Below, piece by piece: positions 45,401 through 57,400 of a stretch of DNA of 64,000 bases (position 1 is its first letter; every line of letters starts with the position of its first letter). Below the pieces are notes generated by a model. The model worked only from the letters and a program-made list of their open reading frames with translations. It ran no database searches and was not told the origin of the DNA. The DNA is from Castor canadensis. Its lineage: Eukaryota; Chordata; Mammalia; Rodentia; Castoridae. The position numbers were made by a program, and so were the translations under genes. Location of the stretch: the NCBI RefSeq assembly GCF_047511655.1, contig NC_133405.1:92229046-92293045 (forward strand), written 5' to 3'.

Positions 45401-48400
45401 TGCTAGGCAAGTGCTCTACCACTGAGCTACACCCCCAGCCCCTCATAATCTTTCTGTTTCAGGGGAAAAAATTATTGACAGACGTGCAGCCAAGAAAAGA
45501 ATCTTTCTCATTATCACTGCAACAGCTCAATGTCCAGTCAACTTGCCCACCCACTTCAAGAAACACGTCATTAGGCAGGGTCGACCTACACCCCAGACTT
45601 CCCTTTCTCCCTACTTGAGCTACCCCACCAGCCTGAGGTTCAATTTATTAATGCCATCTACTTCAAAGAACTGTTTTCAAAGAAGTTAAATAATAAGCCT
45701 ATGATGATAGTCCAGGGAAAGAGTAACTGAGTCAATAAATTGTAGGTGTCCTTATATCATTAGATATTCAACAACAGTCAGTTGAGAACACAAGAGAAGA
45801 AACCTCAACTTCACCTAAGAAAGCTAATGTACCAAGCCAACTATCTGAGGACATCAGTTCCAGTTTCCTGGTTATTTTTCTCAAACCAGAGCAGAATGAA
45901 TCTACAAAGATAGCCATTCTTCCCTCTGATTTCATGCCCCTCCAAAGTTGAAATTTTACTCACTTATAGTGGGAGCTGGGGATAACTCCATCTGTGTTGT
46001 TTCTGCTTCTCCACTTGGCCTTGTGGGACCCAATTCCTCTGACTCTACAGGCATCAATAGCTGTGTTGAGCTACCCCCTTCTCCAGCTGGGGACTGTAGC
46101 TCCTGAGGAACCTCTCCTAAGGCTGGTGGGGGTGGGAGTGCTGGTTGCTGCTGTGAGGGTTGCAGAGTGCCAAGGGGCTCCTTGGACTCAGATGTAGCTG
46201 CATCAGTTGAAGAGGGGGTTGTTGGGTAGCTGTCAGGCATAGGAGTCCCATCTTTCTCGGAAAGAACGATAATGGGAGTTTAGGAGGAAATTAGCTAATG
46301 ACCAGAGGAATCATCCTAAGCAACACATGTGGCTTGACAAATATCCCACTTAGCAAATGACATTAGACCCCCCTGCCCCGCAACCAAATGCGCTAAGAAA
46401 CAGCTCTTGGCTGGGCTGGTATACTCAGGACGAAGGCTAAAGTACAGTGTTTTCCAAGTATCAAGGACTATAAGATTTGACTCTGGATGCTAAGTAAAAA
46501 ATCTTTCCTGTGCCCTAGGTAGAAGGGGACAACTTTAGGCCACATAGATACAGTGAGGCTCAATGCCTCTGCAGCTACAAGGAAAATTTACCTACCCAAA
46601 GCCTAGGGGTCTTTTCATTTCCTAACCTACTTGGAGCAGAAATGGTTAGAATATCCTTCAAAACTCTTACGTTCCATTCCCTTCTACCTATTCTTGATCT
46701 ACTACTGAGTAAATGAAGTCAACAAATGGCGAAATGTTGAGCTTGTGTCCACAGGTAAAATAATTATAAGTTTCAGGCAATGAAGGGTAAGTTTCTTCAT
46801 ACTAGTATCTGCCTCACCCTAACTATCTTATGTTTCCTTCTACCTCTCCTTTTTCTATAGTCTTGATTATTCGAGGACCACCTACAGTTTTTATCTGATG
46901 GAAGCAACACTGCCAAGACTTAGTGTGAAAAATGCCACACACCAGGGAAAGTAGTAAGTTGTATAGTTATCTTCTTATTGGGGCCTAAAATCCCTACCCC
47001 ACAACAATACAACTTACTACCTCACCCCGGCATGAGCAGAATTCTCTATTAAGTAGGCAAAAGGCCATTTCACCTGGTGGCAGAACCTTTCAGATACCTA
47101 TTGTTAGGCTAAGGGTACCAGGACACCTTCCCTCCTTTCACAATCATTTTCCAACTCAAGTGCAAAAGAAGACAGAGGTGTAGGAAAGAAGAAGAAAGTT
47201 CTGAGGAAATAGGGGTGGGGGTAACATATGGAACCACACCAGTTGTTAAAATCATAAAAATGGTTGCTGACCGTTGTCAAGAAGATTAGAAAGAATAGAA
47301 AGCATACAGTAATACTGTTTAGCCCACAAAAAGCTACCTTCCCTAAAAGCAGACTGTCTAGGACAATGTTCTTAAGGCATTTATAGATTACATGGACCAC
47401 TAAGATTTAGAGAAAAAGGAACAAAAAATAGAGACTAATGTAGATATTACCAACTTTTAGTTTAGCCATTTAAGAAAAACAATCTCATCAACATTTTTTT
47501 TTGGGTGGATACTGGGATTTGAACTCAGGGCCTCACGTTTGCTAGGAGGCATTTCTAGCCACGTAAGTCACTCCACCAGCCCCTCATCAACATAATGTGA
47601 TAAGAATATTCTGATACTAAAGAACTAGGAAGGACATAAAAACAGTCTTTTGAATAAATTCAGCTTTATGAAAAACACATTAAGCCTCCCTGATTAGGAC
47701 TAGCATATGAGAACCACTGACATCAGATGTTCTCATTCATGAAGTGCCACATCTAATGGTCACCAAAGGACCAATCTCCTCAAAGATGTACATACTCAGT
47801 TTCAGAGGAAAACAGGACACACAAGCTCACTATACATGTTAGAATGAAGCACAGCAAAACCACAATAACCTGAGCAAGTTGGAGAGGAAGTGTACTACCG
47901 TGGGAAAGACAGTAGACTGTATAGTTATCTCCAAGATGGGGTATGACCCTAAAACTATACAATCTACTACCTCATCCCACAGAGCACCAGTGTCTGTCTT
48001 CAGCCCACGTGGGCCAGATGTTCAGAAGGGTCAGGAGAGAGAATCCACTGATGAATTAGTAAGAAGGGGAAAAGGGAGGAAGAGTTACCTGAGAGGTTCT
48101 GTTCCGTGGAGTCATTTGTCTTAGATGCAGTACACTGAAAAGAGAAGGGACATACCAACATGGGACTTTTGCAAGCACATGAGACAGGTCAGTTGTGAGA
48201 GTCACCATCCAGGAGATCAGTGACCTGACGGAAAATGCTTTCGCCATTTAACAAAGGAAGATGATAAATTCAGTGTGCAAATATATATCCAATTTCCTTA
48301 TGTATGTTCAAGAATGGCTTAGGAAGAGAGATGGGGATATAGCTCATCAGAACAGTATAGGTTTAGCATGTATATAGGTCCTGACTTTGATCCCCATTAC

Positions 48401-51400
48401 CCTGGAATGGATTGGGGGGGGGTAGTGGTAGGAGGAGCACCTGAATAATGAGAGAATAATAAAAACCAAATATGGTCTGGGCACACAATCATGAGACTAC
48501 CAGAGTCTTTGTTTCACTGTTCTATATTTCCCTTCCTTGGGCTTATTTTGTCCACTCTAGCTTTTTTTTTTTTTTGGTGGTGTTGAGGATCAAACTACAG
48601 TCCTCATGTAACTACTGAGCTACCACTCCCAGACCTATTCTAGCCTTTTTAGTCATATACTAGGTTTGCTTATTTTCCATCATTTTCATGTCTGAAACAA
48701 CGTTAGTGTTTATTAGGTATGAAGTTCTATATAACAATCTTTGTTAGATCAAGCTTGTTATTATAAATGAACACTTCAATCCCCTTATTTATTTTTGCAG
48801 TGTTGGTAATCAAACCAGGGCCTTGTGCATGCTAGACAAATACTCTACTACTGACCTACAACCCCAGTCTTTAATGCCATTATTATTATCATTATTATTA
48901 TTTTGGTGGGACTGTGGTTTGAAAGCAGGGCTTCACACTTGCAAAGCAGCTCTACTGCTTGAACCTCCAGTCATGGAGATAAGGTTTCACAAAGTATTTG
49001 CCTGGGCTGTCCTCAAGCCATGATACTCTCAATCTCAACCTCCCAAGTAGGTAGGATAACAGACATGAGCCACTGCTGCCCGGCTTAATACTCTAATCTA
49101 ACCTGATACTCTAACTGCTGAGTAGGGGATCCTACAGTCTTTTGTTCAAGTCTTAATATCTTTGTAGTTATATTAACTTTTATTCACATATAAAATATAT
49201 GCACATACACATACATAATTGATATCCTCCTACCTATGTCTCCCAAATATCTGAGATCATAGGCATACATTGCCATGCCTGGCCTCATATACTTTTTAAT
49301 CTTTATTGTCTGAAGTCACAGAATTTTCAGAAGAAGGTATGTAGCTTCTTTCTAAACCAAAATCATATTAGACAACTCATAAATATGAGCTATCTGGTGA
49401 TGGGTATCATTTTCTTTGACCTGACACGTAGCCAAGTTTGTTTAAATGATGTAATAGGGTCTCCACACTGAAGTTCACAGAGAAATGGAATTAAACAACT
49501 AACAGCATGGGCTAGTTAGGCTTTCCTCCTGTCTGTGTGACTGTTGAGGAGTCAGGGGCTGTCCTAGTTCTTCTAACTCCAGCTCTCCTCAAGATACTGA
49601 AGGAGTAATTTACTCTTGCTTTTGGATTTTTTTCTCCTAAAAAACCAAGTGAGTGAATGGTCAATTTGGAACAAATAATTTACCAGGTTCAATGTGAACA
49701 ACCTAGGATTCTCCAGTGGTTTGGTACCAAGTATGTGATAAAACCATAGGAAAGTTACGGCAGATATAGACAAAAATGAATCAACCCAGTCCTTGGGAAT
49801 CACCTGTGCACTCTGATCCCTGTTCTCCTTATCTTCTTTGCTTTTGTCAGTTATCTTTGTTTCTTCTTCAGCCAGTTGTTTCCTGCGTTTCTCCCGCCTC
49901 TCTTCAAGCTCCTCATCCCTCAGGAATTCCAGGTGATTGACAATGGGTACTTTAACCACTGCATCAAAGAGACAAAGATCAGAGGCTACTGTAGAGAGGT
50001 TGGGGAGGGAGCTGAGAAGTGGAGCCTGTGGCCACAGAAGCAGGGACAACTTTCTGTACTCCCAACCTAGCCCTGGAAGGCTCACTACTGCCCTGATAAC
50101 CAGGATGCCACACACCTGAAACACAGTCGTGCATGCTTTCTGCATCAAGAACTTTGCATTCCTCTGTCCAGCGGGTCAGGGCTGTAGGGATGCTGGACAG
50201 GGTTCCTGTAGAGAAATGAAGGGGTGTAAAATTCTTGTCCTTGTCAAATGTCAAGTGACCTAAAATTCATGGTATTTTCCTAGCAGGATCCAAGGCCTAT
50301 CATAAAGCTTGGTACATAACAGGTACCTACAGACAACAGTTTTTGTGGCCCTATGGCTAAGTTACTGAGTGGTTCTGGCTCTTATGTGATTTCTCAGCAG
50401 GGAAAGAGAATCTGATAAAGTCTACCCTCCCCTTTACCACGCAAACTTTCCTGCTTGACTGGTAGCTGTGCTCTGGTCGTGGAAAAAGTCATCCAGCAGT
50501 TCATCATCAGACCGGGCAATGATGTGGACGTCATCGTTGCCTACTAGGAGGCGGGCCCGGCCCCGGCTTTGTAGGGGAAGGCTGCTACTCAGCTGAAGGA
50601 TGTCAGCAGCAGCTGAGGGACCAAGTAACCTGTAGAATGATGGTGGAGTACCACTGTCACTGTTAAGTCCACAGTAACCTGTTACCATGAGATCCTCCAT
50701 CTGAATCCTCCACTAAATTTATAACAAAATTACAGACCTTACCATAATGCATACTGCCTTAGTTACTTTTCTAGCTACCACATCAGTTTGTAATTGTATT
50801 TGGGTTGAAGTTGCATATTATTCTATACTTCCTGGCACAAAGTGAGTGGTACTGAAAAGCTTCCATGTGCCAGGCACTGTTAGGATACAATGCCTCTGTT
50901 GTATGCCTCACAACAGAGGGTAAAGACCTTCTCTTAATTATATCTCAACTATTAAATGTTTGGCATATGAAATGACTAATAATTGCTGAATTATAATTAT
51001 GTTGTTTGGTTTTTTTTGACACAGGGTCTCACTACATAGCCTAAGGTGGCCTCAAACTTGCGATCTCCCTACCTCAGCCTCCTATGTGCAGGCATGAGCC
51101 ATCACGCCTGTGTGCATTAAATGAAAAGAAAATGACATACACTTTGGTATTCACCCAAAGGTTGTACACATCTACAAAGAATGGGACACAAGCCTTATTT
51201 GTGTGACAGAGGCATGAGGGACTACTTCGCCCACAATTAGGACAATAATGAGGCTCAGTGAAGATTCTTAGAAGAGCTCCATTGAGTCCAACAGATCTTC
51301 TTTATAACTCACCTCTGGAGGATTAAAGGAGGATTGGGTTGACGATTCCCAGGGTAGTGAACATGAATGGTGTGGCCTGTATTGGCTGTCAGCTGTCTTA

Positions 51401-54400
51401 GGGTCCTCTGGCTGCGACCAATGCCCTGGGTAAGACGAGTTGTGGAGGAGCCACTGCCCAGCGTCAGGGAACTGTGATCTGCATGGCGTACCATCAGTGG
51501 GTGGGTAGTAGGGATATTTCCTGGAGATGGGGGGATGTCTGCTGCAAGGACAATATGCAAAGGGGTCAGTGCCAAAAAGAAGTTTCTTTCATGGTTGCTC
51601 AACCAGAACCATGTCTCCTGGGCCTTACTTCCTCACACGGAAACCTGAGCTTTGTCCTTTCTCCCTCATTCCCACACCTAATTTATAATCACTGCCACCA
51701 ATCTCTTACCTAGATACTGCAACAGCCTTCTAAATAGTACCTTCTCCCAATCCATTCTCCACACTACAGCCACAGTGATGCTTCTAGGACCCTCAGACAC
51801 ATGCTGCTCCCTTCATTTTGAAGACTCCTCTCCCCATTCCTCACCTGCTCTTTTTGTCCTGGACTACAATGTCACTTCCTCTGTAAAGCCTGACTTTCAT
51901 AGATTGGGTTATAATGTGTTTTCTGACAATACTACAATGTAATGCCTGCTTAATTATAATTCATAATAGACCATAAGCTCCTATGAGTGATGAGGGCTAT
52001 TTTCTTCTTCACTCCTTTATCCTCAGTACTTAGTACACAATAGGCACACCTCAAATATTTGTCCAATTTGCTGAATGGACAGAGGTTCAACTATAAGGAA
52101 GATGAATGAAAACCACAAAAATGCAAGGAGAATCATAGAAGAGATCTTGGAAATTATCCAATCCAACCCATTTTTTAAAAAAAATTTTTTTCACACTTTT
52201 CATTTACAGGTGATAAACTGAGGCTCAGAGGTAAGAGATTATCGGCCAAGACAACAGACCAGAATAGTTCAGTGTTTTCTGCTATATTATGTCCTATGAA
52301 GACTTGTCGTACGAAGAACCTGACTCTCTAACTTGATGCTACAAGGGAACTGTGACGTTGATGGGGAGGAGGGAAGAGATTCATTCTCCCCCTGAAAAGA
52401 TGCATCCTTGATGAACAGAGTGAATATATTCAAATCCGCTCCCCAATGCCAAGCACAAAGGTGTCCATCCAAACCCTCAAGATCCAGTGTTATAGAAAAA
52501 AAAGATTTTCGATTGCCCTGTCATTGTAGCGTGCACTTGGGTGCCTGATGCAGTCAGCCTTGGTCTCATTTTTCAATCAAGCAAATCATCAAGTTGTCCA
52601 GGCTCTAAAACAGTTGCCTGAGATTCCTTCTTGTAAGGATACACTATTGAGAGAGATGAATTCAGATATCCCTTGCCCCAGGAAGTCAGGATAGGAAAAG
52701 ATGGTGCTGTCTGTATCAAATTGATAGTTGCCTTGGTTCACTGCTTGGCTTACCCTAAAGAAGGGTATAAGAATCAAGAGATAAAACCCAGCTGAGCCCC
52801 TGTATCTTACTAGCACTGGAGAACATGTTGTCAAACTCAATGATGAGATCATCCTCCCGGTCAAAGCGCTCAAATCGGACCAAGGGAGAAGCGTTCATAT
52901 CAGGGTAATCCTCATCCAATTCCATCTCAGAGCCATCGTCGTCATCGTCTTCATCTCCCTCTTCACCTTCATCATCCTCCTTAAGGGAAAATAGGAGATG
53001 GAGAATTGCTGGAGGTAAGGGTTTTCTGAAGCCTGGTGTCATGGCCACATGTGCACATGAGGGAGGGAGGCGCTGAGGCTAGCTTAGCAACCCAGACTGT
53101 TGGTTTTCTGCAGTTCTGTGTCATCTGAGCCAACCCAAACACAGTCCCCCCTCACCTGATCATCTTCCTCATCTTCCTCCTCCTCCTCCTCTTCATCCTG
53201 ACTATCATCCTCATCCTCGTTACTGCCACTGCTGTCCTCTTCCTGAGTGTGCTCCTCCTCATCCTCAGGGTCCAGGATATTCATGGAATCTAAAACAAAG
53301 GGAGCACATTGGAGGACTATACTGAGTAGCTAGAAAACAGGCTACTGTGCAGGCCGGCAGACTGAGTGGGAAGGTGATGGGGTATTTGACTCTAGGAGAG
53401 GAAGAATCAGATCTGGGGTGATGTACAGACTTAGTGAGCCAGCCCTGATTTCCTGAGAGTGCCAATCAGTGTATCAACACACTGAGCAGAGTGGCTGAAC
53501 ATGGAGGCTGGCTCCAGGGTGGTGCTTGAGGAGCCACGAGCAGTTGGCAAAATCTGTTGATGCCCCCTTGCCTTTCCAGTCCTACTTTGCTACTGACTCC
53601 GTCCTGTTGGTAAGAGGGAATCTGGAGCGATGATAGCAGGTGGGTGAGAAGAAAGTGAACCAAGTAAGAAGTGACAAACTTTGGGCAAGCAGTAGTAACA
53701 TGTTATTTGAAAAACTGGCTGAGCATAAAGTGGATGGTGTATGTCAGCGCATGCAGTCAGATGCTTCCTTATTCTGCACATGTGGGCAGCTGCCTCCAGG
53801 AAAACCCTAGTACAGTGTCTGTCAGACGTGCAGGGCAAGAAGGGAGGCCTTTCTGGCCCCGGCACTCTCACCTTCTCGGTTGGCCTGCAAGGTGGAAGCT
53901 TGGCTGAGGTTGGAAGGAGCTTCATCCATCAGCACGTCCTCTTGTGATTCATCCTCTCCACTTCTGCTCACTGAAGGTTACAGAGCAGAGCCTTCACTGA
54001 ACAAGAGGACTCCCCTTTCCAGATTGGGCGTGTCTAAGTAGCTATGTTCACCTAACAGATATCCACTTTTTTTGGATGAGGGAGAAGACCTGAATTCTCT
54101 GCTGTCAACTAGCTAGGTGAGCTTGGCCAGTCACTTTACCTGTCTGAGTCTCAGTTTCCTCATCTGTAAAATGGAATGATCACATCTGTCTTTTTAATCC
54201 CACTAATTGTGAAACCACAGAGGATGCTGGGTGTGAAAAAGCTTTGTAAACTTTTAGGAATACATGTCTGTTCCCATTTATTGTTTGATTTCCTTCATCA
54301 CTATGATAAAAACAACACAGACACCCTTGAAGCCACGTGATAGTAGGGTACCTTTGCTACGTTCCCTCTGAGTGAGATTTAAAAAGGATCATCCTTAGGG

Positions 54401-57400
54401 ACTGATTACTCTTTTCTTACACTGTGTTGAAGAGGCAGATGCCACTGGACTTCTTTGAAGAACTGAAAACACTTTCTTGAAATTCAGCCACCTCTAGGCC
54501 TCCATGAATATACACACACTCCTTTGATATGCCTGATGTTAACATCTATACTTATGGTTATCCCCCACCTCCTCCCCACAGGTAATACTTCAGACCTGCT
54601 ATAGGCCTATAGATGGCTTGTGCATTTCTCATCTGTAAGACCATCAACATCAAGACAAGCAGCAATCTAGGCTGGCTATGAGCCCTTAGGCAGAGCTGAG
54701 CAAGCAGATGATGAGAAAAAGGGTCCTCCCAAGAGAGACTGAGGCAAAGGAAGAGGCTATACTCAGTTCTGGGGCTCTCACCTATAATTGTACTGTTCCC
54801 AGATCCGCCATCCCTCTCAAGCAACTCATCTATCAGGTCCTCCAGCTCATTCTCAACCTGGAGAGAAATAGAACATACATATGGATGCACAGAAGTCTAT
54901 CATTGTGCTAGCACCGAAACCCTAAAAAAAGCCAGCAAGGGAGCATACATTTCTAGGATAATGTGTGACAGAGGATGTTACATAAAAAACCACACACTTG
55001 GTGCTAGTAGCACAGAAACTACCACGTGCTGCCAATCCACACTCAAGACTGTCCTCCAAAGGGGTCAATCCCAGTTAGCTGATACCAGGTTAGTCTTTAG
55101 ACTGTCCAGGAATATATGCAGATCTCCGTATAGCCAGCAGCTAAGAATCAGGCCCAATTTCTTATCCATTGCTACCAGCTCCAGAAATTACAATGCTTTC
55201 TTTAGGGTCTTTAGAAAACTGCCATTTAAATGCCTCAGTGAGAGCTGTTGCTATGGCATAAGGTGGTTTTAAGGAGCTCTCATTAATGATCAGAACCAAG
55301 TAAATCAAAGGCCCTGAGCCCAGAGGCCTCAGGCCAGCTTTCTAGTTCAACATTTCACCTGTGCCTAAGTTTCTGATGGGATCTATGCCATTTCATAGTA
55401 CATGGCGCCCTGACCCTGCCCCCATCCCTCTTTAATACAATTCAAACAAATTTGCTGAACATCTACTAAGCATATCATCTGTACTCCTCTGCAAAGCAGA
55501 CAGCATTGAGGCAAGGATCTAAGTACTCACCCACCCACACCACCTGGGGGTTCAGCGCCGCAACAAGGGAATGCTGGATGATCTGCCTCCCTACCTGCAT
55601 CTCTTGTGAACTGAGCACCTCAGGCTGCCCAGCAATCACCACTGAGTCGGTTTCAGCCTCCCCATCCATGATATCCCCATCTGCCACCTCTGTCTGAGTG
55701 ACATCATGATCCTCCTCCTGCACTTCTGCTTCCCCAGGCTCGCCTGAAACAATCAACCAACCAGCAAAATAATCAAAGGGTGCCTATGTGCTGGGCACCA
55801 TGAGGCAAGTACAAAGACAATAAGGACCCTTCCTTGGGCAAGTTTACAAATTCTCAAAGAATAAACGAATGGGTGACAAAGGAAAAGACAAGGCTACGTG
55901 TGAGGATAGCCAAACAAGGCTGCAATTTGAAGGAATTCATTGTGGGGGCAGATTCCCACACCATTATGACAGATCTCTGGAAGGCCAGCAAGTTCCCAGG
56001 GAAACAACAATAAGCCAGAACAGTTGTAATTCCATGCCCAGAAAGCAACTACATAAATCCCACCCATCAGGCTCTCAGTCCATTGGCTCTGATTTCCTAC
56101 CTGGGTCTTGCTGGTTGCTATTCGAGTCCTGAGAGGCTCCTTGGGCATCCTGCTCAGACTTGCTCTTGCTAGAAGCACTCTTGCTGCTGAAAAGGCTACT
56201 GGGCTGGTTCACAATCCGGGAAAGTGTTTCCAAAGGCTTCAGAGCAGCATTGACTGTGTTGGCCATGTTGGGACTGAGGTAAGGGAAGATACAGAGATGC
56301 ACTGAGTATAAAAATGCTAGGTGTCTGTCTTCTAAGAGTGACTAAGATTTTGTAACAGAAGGTGCTGAGAGAAAGGAGCACAGGTTATAGTTACTATTCA
56401 AACAAAAAAAAAACTGACTTAAAGGCCTTCAAGAATCCACCTCACCAATGCAAGGGTTAAATAAATGCCGTATTTATGAAGCTCAGGTAACTAAGCAAGC
56501 GAGGAACAATTCTTGACTAGAAGCTAACATGATCACTTAAGTAGCAAGCCACTTCTCAAGATACACCTATGCCATGCCATAAAAACCCTCCAGCATTTGT
56601 TCTTCAAATCTTAAGGCCTAAAGGAATATGATCAAAGTTTTAAGTCCTACAGATTTCAAACTGATACTGTATAGGGCTTCCTACAGTTCAGTAAAAGTAT
56701 CATGAGAAGTGAAACTGGAGGTGTAGTTTGATTTCTAGGTGTAATAATGTGTGTGAGGCCAAGCAGGACTCCACTAAAACTAGAGTGGTTCTGCTTTTAG
56801 TTGATAGTGGTTTCAGATATCAACCAACACTAAAAGAAATCAAGGCCCAACAGAGTAACAATTTATAAAAGGAAGGTATAAGGTGAGCCTAGGCTATCTA
56901 ATTGTGCTTTTAAAGAAGGCTTTACAAAAATTAATTGGGGAATAACTAATGGTATCATTACTACAGGCTCAATTTGAGTATGAAAAATAGCAGCGGTGGG
57001 CTAGATGCATGGCTCAAGTGATAGAAGGCCTATCAAATTCAAGGCCCAGAGTTCAAACCCGAGTACTGCCAAAAGAAAAAAAAATAGCGATGATAACAGA
57101 TGGCGACATATTGAGTATAAGAAGAATCTACATTGACAGGGATATAAAAGTAGAATCCTTCTTTTATATTGTAGAAGACTGTCAGTTGATAAACAGTAAG
57201 AGAATCAGAAAATCAATGTGATTCTTGCAAAAACCACAGAGCTAAAAAATTTTGAAGTACAGAATATTACTTGATCTTCTCAGAAATAATCTCACACATA
57301 ATATAACAGATACCACTCTGATCAAATTTTAACATCACGAATAATGGAACATTATGTGTTTCCTGATGAGAAAATAGGAATTTTTTTTTTTGCTTTTTGT

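Larger units (their letters stand above)
46252..48088 (-). other. HUWE1: E14-E15 intron hosting miR-98 and let-7f-2
   Basis: This 1,837-bp intron carries both microRNA hairpins and one ID-type SINE (47495-47582) with an 11-bp target duplication. I see no other gene-like feature. Both hairpins lie well away from the splice sites. Confidence 0.9.

Noticed and set aside
50434-50450. Use of the GTAAAG at 50438-50433 as the E11 donor
   Set aside because: It looks like a good donor but adds 13 nt to the exon and shifts the frame of E12 and everything after it.
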